Source of the DNA: Micromonospora sp. 15K316 | GTDB lineage: Bacteria; Actinomycetota; Actinomycetes; Mycobacteriales; Micromonosporaceae | NCBI RefSeq assembly: GCF_004348525.1 | Contig: NZ_SMKG01000037.1 | Span: forward strand, 1 to 36,009 | DNA length: 36,009 nucleotides | Direction: 5' to 3' | Part shown: piece by piece, positions 25,704 through 33,767 of the stretch | Layout: each line of letters opens with the position of its first letter | Numbering within the stretch: the first letter of the stretch is position 1 | The notes under the pieces: model-generated | What the model saw: only the letters and a program-made list of their open reading frames with translations | What the model was told of the DNA's origin: nothing | Database searches by the model: none | Translations under genes and position numbers: made by a program

Positions 25704-26635
25704 CCGCGCCCCTGCCGTACCTCGACGAGGCCGACGTCTTCGGCCTGGTGCCGTTCGCCGACGCCGTCGCCGCCCTGGCGAAGGCCCTCTCCGGCGGGCT
25801 CGACCCGCAGGCGTCGCTGCAGCGCTCCATCCACGACGTGGAGCACGGACAGCTGCTGCTGATGCCCGCCGAGACCGCCACCGCCGCGGGCGTGAAGCTG
25901 AGCACGGTGGCTCCCGGCAACTCCGGCCGGGGCCTCCCCCGCGTCCAAGCGCTGTACGTGCTCTACGACCGGGTCACGCTGACGCCGGTGGCGTTGCTGG
26001 ACGGCACGGCCCTCACGACGTTACGGACCCCCGCGGTCTCCGCGGTCGCGGTGGACCACCTCGCCGCGCCCGGGGCGCGACACCTGGTCGTGCTCGGCTC
26101 CGGCCCACAGGCGTGGGGGCATGTGGAAGCGCTGCTAGCCGTTCGCCCGCTCAGCGACGTCACGGTGGTGGGCCGGGACCCTGACCGCGCGGCGGTCCTG
26201 GTGGCCAGGATCCGGGACAGCGGCCTGGACGCGCGCGTGGGCAACCACGACGACGTCGCCGATGCGGACGTCGTGGTCTGCGCCACCACCGCCCGCCAGC
26301 CGCTCTTCGACGGCCGCCGGCTGCGCCCGGGAACCTGTGCGGTCGCGGTGGGCTCCCACGAGCCGGACGCCCGTGAACTCGACGACGTGACGATCGGCGC
26401 CGCCGAACGGGTGGTCGTCGAGTCCCGCGGCGTCGCACTGCGCGAGGCGGGTGACATCATCCAAGCCGTACGCGCCGGCGTCGTCGCCGAGGACGATCTC
26501 ATCGAACTACGCGATGCGGTACGTCTGGCGCCCACCACCGGTTCATCGGTCTTCAAGAGCGTCGGCATGGGCTGGCAGGACCTCGTGGTGGCCGATCTGG
26601 CGCACCAGCGCTGGACGGAGCGCGGCCCTGCCTGA
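25700..26635 (+). CDS. Ornithine cyclodeaminase/mu-crystallin family; likely Delta1-pyrroline-2-carboxylate reductase
   Basis: NAD(P)H-dependent enzyme, 311 aa. The Rossmann motif is VVLGSGPQAWGH (about 131-141). Upstream are the substrate-site K66 (GVKLSTVAPGN) and R109-T110 (LTTLRTPAVSA), and later VVCATTARQPLFDG and AVGSHEPDARELD. Ornithine cyclodeaminase, ketimine reductase and Delta1-pyrroline-2-carboxylate reductase share this fold. Directly following aconitase X (ATGA overlap), it most likely reduces the dehydratase product to L-proline, completing a two-step route. The frame is open further upstream but that part lies over the small-subunit gene. Confidence 0.88.
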   Translation: MTAPLPYLDEADVFGLVPFADAVAALAKALSGGLDPQASLQRSIHDVEHGQLLLMPAETATAAGVKLSTVAPGNSGRGLPRVQALYVLYDRVTLTPVALLDGTALTTLRTPAVSAVAVDHLAAPGARHLVVLGSGPQAWGHVEALLAVRPLSDVTVVGRDPDRAAVLVARIRDSGLDARVGNHDDVADADVVVCATTARQPLFDGRRLRPGTCAVAVGSHEPDARELDDVTIGAAERVVVESRGVALREAGDIIQAVRAGVVAEDDLIELRDAVRLAPTTGSSVFKSVGMGWQDLVVADLAHQRWTERGPA

Positions 26636-26673
26636 CGTGGTCATCGTCGGCCCGGGCATTCGGTGGTGCTGAC

Positions 26674-26706
26674 CGGCGCTCCCCGCGTCGAGCGCGAGGA
26701 GCGCCG
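26674..26706. terminator. Bidirectional terminator hairpin
   Basis: CGGCGCTCC (26674-26682) pairs with GGAGCGCCG (26698-26706), and the loop holds a second CGCG...CGCG stem. It lies between convergent genes: the reductase ends at 26635 and the YcnI-like gene at 26716. Confidence 0.7.
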
Positions 26707-26715
26707 ATCAGGCGG

Positions 26716-27432
26716 TCATCGCGTCCGGCGCGATCGCACGGCGACCGCCGCGCACACGAGGCCGATCACCAGCGAGGCCACGGACAGGCCCACTGCCCAC
26801 CGGCTTCCCGCATCCGACTGCGTCGTGGACGCGCTCTCCACGGCCACCGCCGCCTGCCCGGCGGCCGCCGCCGGGGACGATGCCGGATCCGCCTCGGCCA
26901 CGAGCCGGAGCACCGGCGCGGGCCGCTCCGGCTCGTCGGTACCGGAGGCCGGATCCTGGATCCAGCGCACGACCTCACCGTTGCTGTAGTGCTGCACCGT
27001 CTTGAACACCAGCTGGTCGGCCGCGGGCAGCGGGCCGGCGCTCACCGAGAACTCGTCGTACTCACCCGGTTTGATCGCCGACTGCGGATCCGCCGCGGTC
27101 CAGGTGATCGTGTCAATGACCTCGCTGATCTGCGCGCCGTGCGCCTCGACCGGGGTGGTCAGCTTCCTCTTCGTGATCTCGTACGACCAACCGGCGTGCG
27201 GCTTCACCGAGAGCGAGGCCAGTGGGGAGTCGGTCGGGAACTGCACCTCGACCTTGGTGGTGCTCGCGTCGTCGCTCTCGGTGGGAACCCGGAACGTCAG
27301 GGCGGCGTAACCGCCCTGGGTGGCCGTACCCGGGTTGACCGTCACGTGCGCGAACGCCGCCGCCGGTAAGACACCGACGAGGCAGGCCGCCACGCCTACG
27401 GTTACGAGGCCACGTACAACTCGGCGAAGCAT
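26716..27432 (-). CDS. YcnI-like copper-associated membrane-anchored protein (DUF1775)
   Basis: Exported protein, 238 aa. The signal peptide ends AAAFA, leaving His as the first mature residue (HVTVNPGTATQGGYAALTFRVP), which is the metal-binding arrangement known for YcnI/DUF1775 domains. The domain covers about residues 32-165 and includes FSVSAGPLP and WIQDPASG. A linker and a C-terminal membrane helix (VGLSVASLVIGLVCAAVAV) with a basic tail follow. The ATG at 27432 has GGAG 7 nt upstream and is preferred over one 7 codons earlier. Last gene of the leftward copper/envelope cluster. Confidence 0.85.
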   Translation of the reverse strand: MLRRVVRGLVTVGVAACLVGVLPAAAFAHVTVNPGTATQGGYAALTFRVPTESDDASTTKVEVQFPTDSPLASLSVKPHAGWSYEITKRKLTTPVEAHGAQISEVIDTITWTAADPQSAIKPGEYDEFSVSAGPLPAADQLVFKTVQHYSNGEVVRWIQDPASGTDEPERPAPVLRLVAEADPASSPAAAAGQAAVAVESASTTQSDAGSRWAVGLSVASLVIGLVCAAVAVRSRRTR

Positions 27433-27469
27433 GCGTATTCTCCAGCTCTCCATTTGTCGACAATCAGGA

Positions 27470-28222
27470 CTAGCCGAGGCGGGCCAGCGTGGTCTTCATC
27501 AACGCCTTGACCTTCTCGTCGGAGTCGGCGCGCTTGCCCACGGCTTTGATCTGCGTGTAGCCGACGTAGACGATGGCGTTCGCCTTGCGCACCACGACGG
27601 TGACCAGATCGTCGTAGGTCTCCGTGTTCACCTCCGGCGGCGAGGTGTGTACGAGATGCTGCGAGAACCCTTTCCACCCGTTGATCTCGATCGGCCGGCT
27701 GCCGACCTTGTACTCACCGACCACGGTCGCCGGTCCGCCGAGCACGCTGAACGTCGCCGGGCACTTGTCGGCCTCGGCCACGACGGCGTTCATCGTGTCG
27801 TCCACGAGCGAGGAGCTCTGGAAGACCACCGCGCCCTGGGTGACGACCGGCAGCGACGACGGCCCCACGATCTGAGGCGCGACGATGGTCCGTCCGGTCG
27901 GGTTCCCACCCACCGGCTCGATCGCCGGTTCCACGGCGACCTCGACGTTCTCGGAACGTTGGACGTACGGGCAGGTCGGGATGCTGTTCGGGGGCGTGTA
28001 GATGACGTGCGAGGAGTGGCCCTCGTCCTCGATCTCGATCGCGCCCTCGCCCAGGTCACTGGGGCTGACCAGGCCGGAGCGGACCGAGTCCACGGTGTAG
28101 GGGGGTTTGGTCACGGGTGCCGGGCTCTCACTGGAGCAGCCCGCCAGGACGCCGAGGGCGAGCAAGCCGGCGGCGATCACGGCCGACCGGCTCCGGGACG
28201 CCTTTCGGTAAGCGCCTCGCAT
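27470..28222 (-). CDS. Lipoprotein, 250 aa, function unknown
   Basis: Clear lipobox LGVLAGC (Cys about 29) followed by a Ser/Pro linker and an acidic globular domain with two Cys (CPYVQRSE and DKCPATFSV) that may form a disulfide. The block DDTMNAVVAEADKCPA and VVVRKANAIVYVGYTQ resembles PknH-sensor-like extracellular domains of actinobacteria, but that resemblance is weak. AAAGGTAGG precedes the ATG. Lying 14 nt after the CopC-CopD gene and 37 nt before the YcnI gene, it is part of the same operon. Confidence 0.7.
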   Translation of the reverse strand: MRGAYRKASRSRSAVIAAGLLALGVLAGCSSESPAPVTKPPYTVDSVRSGLVSPSDLGEGAIEIEDEGHSSHVIYTPPNSIPTCPYVQRSENVEVAVEPAIEPVGGNPTGRTIVAPQIVGPSSLPVVTQGAVVFQSSSLVDDTMNAVVAEADKCPATFSVLGGPATVVGEYKVGSRPIEINGWKGFSQHLVHTSPPEVNTETYDDLVTVVVRKANAIVYVGYTQIKAVGKRADSDEKVKALMKTTLARLG

Positions 28223-28236
28223 GTGTTACCTACCTT

Positions 28237-30228
28237 TCAACGTGCCGTGAACCGGACGCGCACGGGTGTCTCATCGAAGTCGGAGACTCGGATGTCCAGC
28301 CGCAGCACCCACTCCCCGGGGAAGGGGATGGACATCGAGTTCGCCACGTAGTGGCCGGGTTCGGCCGCGGTGACGGTGACCGGCAGTGCCGGGACGTCGC
28401 GGTCGGGTGATTCGAGCCGGCCGGAGATCTCGGGTACCGCGACCAGCGAGCCATCCGGGCCGGTGAGGTAGATGTCGGCCACGTTGCTGCCGGCCCGCGC
28501 CGGCTCGATCGTCACCTCGACCGAGGCGTCCCGCAGCCCGGCGGCCGAGTCGGCCACGGCGGCGGGAACGGGGACGGTGGTGTGCACCGGCGGCGCGTAG
28601 CTGGTGCGGGCCGGGGCGGTGTTGACGAGCACTGCCGTGATCGACACGACCGCGACCCCGAGCAGGATCTCTCCCACGACCGAACGGCGCAGCCGCCGCA
28701 CCGCGGCGGCGGGGGCCGCATCGAGGCCGAGGGGTTCGCGGCCGCGCCGCCGCACGAACCGCCGCGCTCCGGCGGCGAGACCCACCACGGCGAGGACGAC
28801 GACGAGCTTGCCGAGAAGCAGCCGACCGAAGTCGGTCGCGCCGAGCGCGGCCCACGTCCCCACCTGCCGCCAGGACAGATAGACCCCGGTCGCCGCGATC
28901 ACCGCGAAGCAGACCTGCGCGAGCCGGGAGAATCTGGGCAGCGCGGGCGCCAGGGTGATGGCATGGCTGGTCTCCCGCCTCCCGGCCGGGATGAGGACGC
29001 AGGCCGCGAGCGTGATCAGGCCGCCCAGCCACAGGGCCATGGCGAGCAGGTGCAGGCTCGTCGCCGGCACGGCCAACCAGGTCTGCACGCCGGTCTGCGC
29101 GTGATCCGTCAGCGTCCAGGTCAGCGGCAGGGCGACGGCGCCGACCGCAGCGACCACGGGCAGGACGATCCGCCGGGTGGCGCCGGCCGCTCCGGCCGTC
29201 CCGGTGGTCGCCGTCCCGGTGGCCGCCTTCTCGGCGGTCGCGGTCGCGGTCGTCGCCGTCCCGGTGGCCGCCGCCGTCCCGATGGCCGCCGCCGTCCCGA
29301 TGGCCGCCTTCTCGGTGGTCGCCGTCGCAATGGTCGCCGTCGCGGTCGTCGCCGTTCCGGTGGTCGCCGTCAGGGTCGCCGCCGCCGTCCCGGTGGTCGC
29401 CGTCGCGGTGGTGGCAGACCGTGACCGATGGCGTACGGCGAGCCCGAACGCCAGGCCGAGGGCGAGCACGATCAGCAGCCGCGCCAGCAGCGCGTGGCCC
29501 AACCGGGTGGAGAGTGTCGCGCCGAGCAGATCCGGGTCGAACACTCCGGCCAGCGACGTGCCGGCGGCGTACGGCCCCTGTACGAGCAGGACCACCACGG
29601 TGCCGGCGGCCAGCACGGCGAATCCTGACCACACGATGCGGCGGCCGCGGCGGTCGGTGCGGCCGGCGGGCCAGAGCACGGCCACGAACAGCGCGCCACC
29701 GAGGGCGAGGGCCATGCCGAGAAAGGCGAGGGCACGGCCGACCGTGTCGACGACGACGGCACGGTGGGCGTCCTGCTCCACCGGGGCGGCCGTCGCGCTC
29801 GGATGACCGATGCTGAACGTGAGCGCACCCGACACCACGTGCGAGTCCGCGGAGGTGACCCGCCAGGCCAGGACGTAGGTTCCCTCGGCCAGCTCCGTGG
29901 GCAGGCTGACCTGCGCCGTGTTGCCCTTCCCGTCCACGTGGCCGGGGGTGCCGATCGCCAACTTCTCCGCGTTCGTGTCGAGCAGCTGGATCGACCGTTC
30001 GTTGAAGCTGACCGCCTCGTTGAAACGGAGCCGGACCTCCGCCGGGGGCGAGGCCAGCACCTCACCCTCGACCGGCGAGGTCTCCACCAGGGAGGCGTGG
30101 GCGTACGCCGGCTGCGCGGGGGACACGAGGTTGGTGACCAGGCCAGCGGCCGCGAGGAGGAGGAGCACCGCCAGCCGGGTGACCAGCCGGGCCCAGCGAT
30201 GCCCTGCGGGTTGAATCCTGTGCGTCAT
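28237..30228 (-). CDS. CopC-CopD fusion copper protein with repetitive insert
   Basis: 663 aa. The signal peptide ends AYA, so His44 becomes the mature N-terminus (HASLVETSPVEGE). With D128 and H130 (SADSHVVSG) it gives the classic CopC Cu(II) site. From about residue 160 the CopD membrane part begins; HLLAMALWLGG (393-403) is the CopD signature. A soluble C-terminal domain (about 560-663, EVTIEPARAGSNVADIYLTGPDG) resembles FixH/YtkA-like extracellular domains. Residues 271-350 are almost pure Ala/Thr/Gly, inserted between two membrane segments. The ribosome-binding site is weak and the gene lies 5 nt after the preceding stop, so translational coupling is likely. Role: copper handling or import at the membrane. 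Confidence 0.88.
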   Translation of the reverse strand: MTHRIQPAGHRWARLVTRLAVLLLLAAAGLVTNLVSPAQPAYAHASLVETSPVEGEVLASPPAEVRLRFNEAVSFNERSIQLLDTNAEKLAIGTPGHVDGKGNTAQVSLPTELAEGTYVLAWRVTSADSHVVSGALTFSIGHPSATAAPVEQDAHRAVVVDTVGRALAFLGMALALGGALFVAVLWPAGRTDRRGRRIVWSGFAVLAAGTVVVLLVQGPYAAGTSLAGVFDPDLLGATLSTRLGHALLARLLIVLALGLAFGLAVRHRSRSATTATATTGTAAATLTATTGTATTATATIATATTEKAAIGTAAAIGTAAATGTATTATATAEKAATGTATTGTAGAAGATRRIVLPVVAAVGAVALPLTWTLTDHAQTGVQTWLAVPATSLHLLAMALWLGGLITLAACVLIPAGRRETSHAITLAPALPRFSRLAQVCFAVIAATGVYLSWRQVGTWAALGATDFGRLLLGKLVVVLAVVGLAAGARRFVRRRGREPLGLDAAPAAAVRRLRRSVVGEILLGVAVVSITAVLVNTAPARTSYAPPVHTTVPVPAAVADSAAGLRDASVEVTIEPARAGSNVADIYLTGPDGSLVAVPEISGRLESPDRDVPALPVTVTAAEPGHYVANSMSIPFPGEWVLRLDIRVSDFDETPVRVRFTAR
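29179..29418. repeat. Degenerate 15/18-bp tandem repeat inside the CopC-CopD gene
   Basis: About 240 bp made of variants of GGCGACCACCGGGAC and GGCGGCGGCCATCGGGAC. In the gene's frame it encodes Ala/Thr/Gly-rich text (residues 271-350). In the next frame the same DNA encodes His-Arg-Asp-Gly repeats (HRDGD units). The flanking protein on both sides is in the Ala/Thr/Gly frame, so that one is in use now. Confidence 0.8.
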
Positions 30229-30233
30229 CCCAG

Positions 30234-31394
30234 CTAGTCCGTACGCAACTTGCTGGCCAGGGTGAACGTGCCGCCCCGGACCTGGGTGATGACGTAGTTG
30301 TCGTACGTCAGCGAGTGATCGGCGGCGAAGCGGAGCACCCCGGTGAAGGTGGTGAAGTCTTCGAGCCGCGGGAGGTTGTCGACGACCTTCGAGGGCGCCG
30401 TGTCCCCGGCCTGGCGCACCGCCTGCGCCAGCGCGCGGAGCGCGTCGTAGGCCTGCATGGCGTCACGGCCCGGGTCCCGGCGGTAACGGTCCTTGAAGCG
30501 CGCGGCCCAGTCCGCCGCCGTCGGGAGAAGCTTCGGGCCCGCGGCCGTGGTGAGGAATGCGTCCTCGGCCGCCCCGCCGGCCGCCTGTAGGAACTCGGGG
30601 CTGTCCGACGCGGAGGAGGCCATGAAATTGCCGGTGTAGCCGGCCTGGCGCAGCGCGCTCACCAGTCGTCCACCTGGTTCCACCGCCCCCGTCCAGTAGA
30701 CGAAGTCCGCCTTGGCGGCGATGACGGTGCCGGCAAGCTTCGCGAGATCAGAACCGCCGGTGCTGCGCCTGCTCACCGGCAGGCCGTCGGCCTTGATCCG
30801 GTCGGTCACCAGCCCGGACAGCCGCTGCGCGGCCGGCGAACCGTCATCGAGCACCGCCACCTGCTGCGTGCTCCGGTAGCCCATCCAGTGCACCGCGGCC
30901 AGCGCCTCCTGATAGACCGTCGCCTCCATCGGGAACACCGACGACACCCCGGCTTCGATCAACCGGTCGGCGCGGGCGGAGGAGACCAGGAACGGCGTGC
31001 CGGCCGCGGCCACGGCCTTCGCCGCCGCCACCGCCGCCTCCTCACACAGCCCGCCGACCACCCCCACGACCTTCTTGGCGACCAGCCCCGTCGCCCCCTG
31101 CGCGCCGGTCGCCGGCGTGCAGCCGCCGTCCTCGACGACCACCTTCACCTGCCGCCCCAGCACCCCGCCCTGATCGTTGAGCTCAGCGGCAGCCAGCTGC
31201 GCCCCGTCGACGAGGTCCTGCCCACGCTCGGCCAGGTCGCCGGAGATCGGGGCCAGCACCCCGAACGTGATCTCGCCCCGCAGCTTCGGGGCGCCCCCGC
31301 CCTCGTCCGAGCCGGAGCACGCGCCGAGTAGGCCGCTTACCACCAGCGCGGCCGCGCCCAGCGCGACCGAGCGCACGGCACCTCTGCGTCGCAC
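30234..31394 (-). CDS. Orphan LivJ-like substrate-binding lipoprotein
   Basis: Type I periplasmic-binding protein of the hydrophobic amino-acid class, 386 aa, lipobox LLGAC (Cys about 26). Blocks: ITFGVLAPISGDLAERGQDLVDGAQLAAAELNDQGGVLGRQV and ADFVYWTGAVEPGGRLVSALRQAGYTG. The last is close to the matching block of the binding protein at 22552-23724. No permease or ATPase is in this cluster. It lies between the LVIVD-repeat gene and the CopC-CopD gene (5 nt gap). It may lend ligands to the LIV-type importer 8 kb away, or act as an extracellular sensor for the copper cluster. Confidence 0.82.
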   Translation of the reverse strand: MRRRGAVRSVALGAAALVVSGLLGACSGSDEGGGAPKLRGEITFGVLAPISGDLAERGQDLVDGAQLAAAELNDQGGVLGRQVKVVVEDGGCTPATGAQGATGLVAKKVVGVVGGLCEEAAVAAAKAVAAAGTPFLVSSARADRLIEAGVSSVFPMEATVYQEALAAVHWMGYRSTQQVAVLDDGSPAAQRLSGLVTDRIKADGLPVSRRSTGGSDLAKLAGTVIAAKADFVYWTGAVEPGGRLVSALRQAGYTGNFMASSASDSPEFLQAAGGAAEDAFLTTAAGPKLLPTAADWAARFKDRYRRDPGRDAMQAYDALRALAQAVRQAGDTAPSKVVDNLPRLEDFTTFTGVLRFAADHSLTYDNYVITQVRGGTFTLASKLRTD

Positions 31395-31479
31395 CGTTCT
31401 CCCTCCAGGTCCGTCACCATCGAAAGCCGGCCCGGGCGCAGCGGTCGCCGCGCTCGGGCCGGTGCTCTCGTTCAGACGG

Positions 31480-32958
31480 TTACTTGTCGCACGAGTTCCA
31501 ACAGATCTTGTCGTCGGGCTTGCCGGCCAGCTTGCCGTCGAACCGCAGGACGTCGACGCCCCGGTTGTAGTCGGCGACGTAGACCAGCCCGTTGTGCCAG
31601 TAGACGGCCGACGCCGAACCCCCGGTCACGCCCTCCCCTGCCGGCACCCGGAAGTAGCCGACCTGGGTCGGATTCCTCGGGTCCGACACGTCGATGAAGC
31701 GGGTGCCCTGCCCGTACCACCCCTGCGCCACGATGTTGCCGTTCACCGTGAACCAGTGCGCGGAGCAGCTACCGGTGGTGGCCGAGCCCTCCTTGCCCCA
31801 CGGCGACCAGTGGCTGATCAGGTCCAGCCGGAACGGATTCTCCGGCGTGGAACGCCACCCCTCGCCGCCGTAGCTGCCCTTCAACGAGGCGATCTTGAAC
31901 TCGCCCGCCCGGGAGCAGGTCGTGATGTTCTCGTTGGTGATGTAGAGCAGCTCGCCCTTGTCGAAGCCGCGGACCTTCTCGGTGTTGTGGTACGCGTTGT
32001 GGTCGAAGAAGTCGAAGAACTCGGTGCCCTCCGGGTTGGTGGCCACGACGGTCCCGCCCGCGTACGGCACCGGGTCGTACGCCGTTGCGACGCGGTTGCG
32101 CTTCTGCACCGGGTCGTAATGCCTGCCCTGGGTCCAGTAGCCGCGTACCCCACCCTCGCCGGAGGCCCAGGCGATGCCGTTCTTGTCGACGTCGACGCTG
32201 TGCACGTAGTCGGTGACCCCGTCGTGCCGACCGAGATCGACCGCCTGGTCGAAGGTGTACGGGTGCTTGATGTCGTGGATGTCGGTCACCCGCACCGGCA
32301 CACCCTTCCAGGAGGGGTCCTGGCCTGGTGTCCCCGTGTTGGCCGGACCGACCGACCAGAGGTACTTGCAGTCGTTGATGCAGGTGGCGGTGTGCCCGGC
32401 CGGAATCGGGTGGAAGGTGACGACTTCCGGCTTCCACGGATTCTTGACATCGACGATGTAGACGCCGGACTGACCGGTCGAGACGGTGCCACCGAAGCCA
32501 CGCGGGTCCCGGGTGAGGAAGACCAGCTTGCGCTTCGGGTCGACGGTCATGTTCTCGCCTTCCCAGAACCTGTCCTGGGTGTCCCCCGGCAGGCGCAGCT
32601 CGGCCGCCGTGATCTTCGAGACCAGGGCCGGGTGCTTGGGGTTCTTCAGCGACCAGACGGCGAGACCGCCGGTGCCGTTGGCGAACATGAAGTCGTAGCC
32701 GTACTTCTTGTAGTTGATGAAGTTCAGCGCCGAGTAGCCGCTGACTCCCCTGACGTTGTCGATGAACGTGACGTTGCCTGCGACGGCGGTCGTCGGCTCA
32801 TTGTGGACGTCGTCCAGGACCGCCCCACCGTGGGCGGAGTTGTCCGACGGGCTCGAACCTGGCCCGGCGGCGAATGCCGCGCCGGCTCCACCGAGCTGCA
32901 CTGCCGCAGCCATCGCCAGAGCGACTGCGCCCGCGACGAGGGGCTTCGCTTTCACCAC
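31480..32958 (-). CDS. Secreted LVIVD-repeat beta-propeller-like protein
   Basis: 492 aa. The signal peptide (KPLVAGAVALAMAAAVQLGGAGAAFAA) ends about residue 31. The body repeats a blade-like pattern: LAVWSLKNPKHPALVSK, VYIVDVKNPWKPEVVTF, VRVTDIHDIKHP, TRFIDVSDPRNPTQVGYFRV and VDVLRFDG. These are LVIVD repeats, extracellular and probably a beta-propeller. Several Cys residues (CINDC, CSRAGEF, SCSAHW, CWNSC at the end) suggest disulfides or metal ligands. The start is GTG 32958 after GGGAGAG. First gene of the leftward cluster with CopC-CopD and YcnI. Precise function unknown. Confidence 0.78.
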   Translation of the reverse strand: MVKAKPLVAGAVALAMAAAVQLGGAGAAFAAGPGSSPSDNSAHGGAVLDDVHNEPTTAVAGNVTFIDNVRGVSGYSALNFINYKKYGYDFMFANGTGGLAVWSLKNPKHPALVSKITAAELRLPGDTQDRFWEGENMTVDPKRKLVFLTRDPRGFGGTVSTGQSGVYIVDVKNPWKPEVVTFHPIPAGHTATCINDCKYLWSVGPANTGTPGQDPSWKGVPVRVTDIHDIKHPYTFDQAVDLGRHDGVTDYVHSVDVDKNGIAWASGEGGVRGYWTQGRHYDPVQKRNRVATAYDPVPYAGGTVVATNPEGTEFFDFFDHNAYHNTEKVRGFDKGELLYITNENITTCSRAGEFKIASLKGSYGGEGWRSTPENPFRLDLISHWSPWGKEGSATTGSCSAHWFTVNGNIVAQGWYGQGTRFIDVSDPRNPTQVGYFRVPAGEGVTGGSASAVYWHNGLVYVADYNRGVDVLRFDGKLAGKPDDKICWNSCDK

Positions 32959-33251
32959 ATCTCTCCCTTGGCAATACTCCCTTGGTGACTCTCAGCGCAG
33001 CTTGGACACCGCGCAGCCGAAGAGCGCACGGATCATGACACTAAGGACGGCACGAGCAAACCGTCATGGTGCAGTTGTCGAGGAAGGCGACCCTGCCACT
33101 ACGTCAATCGTCGTGATCATGCAACGCCGCACGTCAGCCGAGCCGTCGCGGCTCCGCGCTACGCCCGCCAACCACGGCGTACGGTGACCGCCCGAGTACG
33201 CCGAGCACGCTCCCACGGCCGGCGCCGGCCGGCACGCGGGCGGTCGCCTAC
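32959..33251. other. Intergenic region upstream of the LVIVD operon
   Basis: Holds the unassigned promoter region of the leftward copper cluster. At 33186-33194 and 33237-33245 there are 9-bp inverted arms (GACCGCCCG/CGGGCGGTC) enclosing a GGCCGGCGCCGGCC palindrome, forming a large hairpin that ends just before the IS200/IS605 left end. No gene was seen. Confidence 0.45.
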
Positions 33252-33315
33252 CGAAGGGAGGTGAGAGGGCTGCCGTGTTCAGGCGGCAGGTGAATCGCTG
33301 CACTAACCCGCATAC

Positions 33316-33346
33316 TATTAGATGCAGGCCGCGTATATATTAGATG
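33316..33346 (+). promoter_or_regulatory. Direct repeat in the IS left end before tnpA
   Basis: TATTAGATG occurs at 33316-33324 and 33338-33346, 22 nt apart (two helical turns), in an AT-rich patch unusual for this window and ending just before the tnpA GTG. It may be the tnpA promoter and a binding site for TnpA. Confidence 0.4.
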
Positions 33347-33347
33347 G

Positions 33348-33767
33348 GTGACCGAGTACCAGACGAACCGTGGGGTGGCGTACAGCCTCGGATACCACGT
33401 CGTGTGGTGCCCGAAGTACCGCCGCCCCGTACTCGTCGGCCCGGTCGCCGAACGACTCCGAGAACTGATCGAGCAGAAATCCGCCGAGCACGGATGGTCA
33501 ACCGTGGCGCTGGAAGTCATGCCCGACCATGTGCACCTGTTCGTTCGCGCTGGCCCGGCGGCGTCACCGTCGTACATCGCGAACCAGTTCAAGGGCTTCA
33601 CGTCGAGGGTTCTCCGCGAGGAGTTCCCTCACCTGCGCCGACGTCTGCCGACCCTGTGGTCCCGGTCGTACTTCGTGTGGTCCGTCGGTGACGTGTCCGC
33701 TGCTGCGATTCAGAAGTACCTCGAAACTCAGTGGGAACGTCCGTGGCGCAAAGAGGCGACATCGTGA
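33348..33767 (+). CDS. tnpA: IS200/IS605 transposase TnpA (Y1 HUH)
   Basis: 139 aa, the usual full length. It has the HUH metal motif HVH (H61, H63 in MPDHVHLFV) and the catalytic tyrosine Y124 in IQKYLETQ. It cuts and joins single-stranded element ends at the hairpins. GTG 33348 is the start that gives MTEYQTNRGVAYSLGYHVVWCPKYRR, the family's typical opening; an ATG at 33342 is in another frame. Its stop overlaps the tnpB GTG. It appears intact and possibly active. Confidence 0.95.
   Translation: MTEYQTNRGVAYSLGYHVVWCPKYRRPVLVGPVAERLRELIEQKSAEHGWSTVALEVMPDHVHLFVRAGPAASPSYIANQFKGFTSRVLREEFPHLRRRLPTLWSRSYFVWSVGDVSAAAIQKYLETQWERPWRKEATS

Noticed and set aside
29179..29418. CRISPR-like array
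   Set aside because: Units are contiguous 15/18-bp degenerate repeats in a coding gene without spacers.
28271..29632. Separate His/Asp-repeat protein overlapping CopC-CopD
   Set aside because: The protein text outside the repeat in this frame is Arg-rich shadow, while CopC and CopD motifs on both sides share the other frame.
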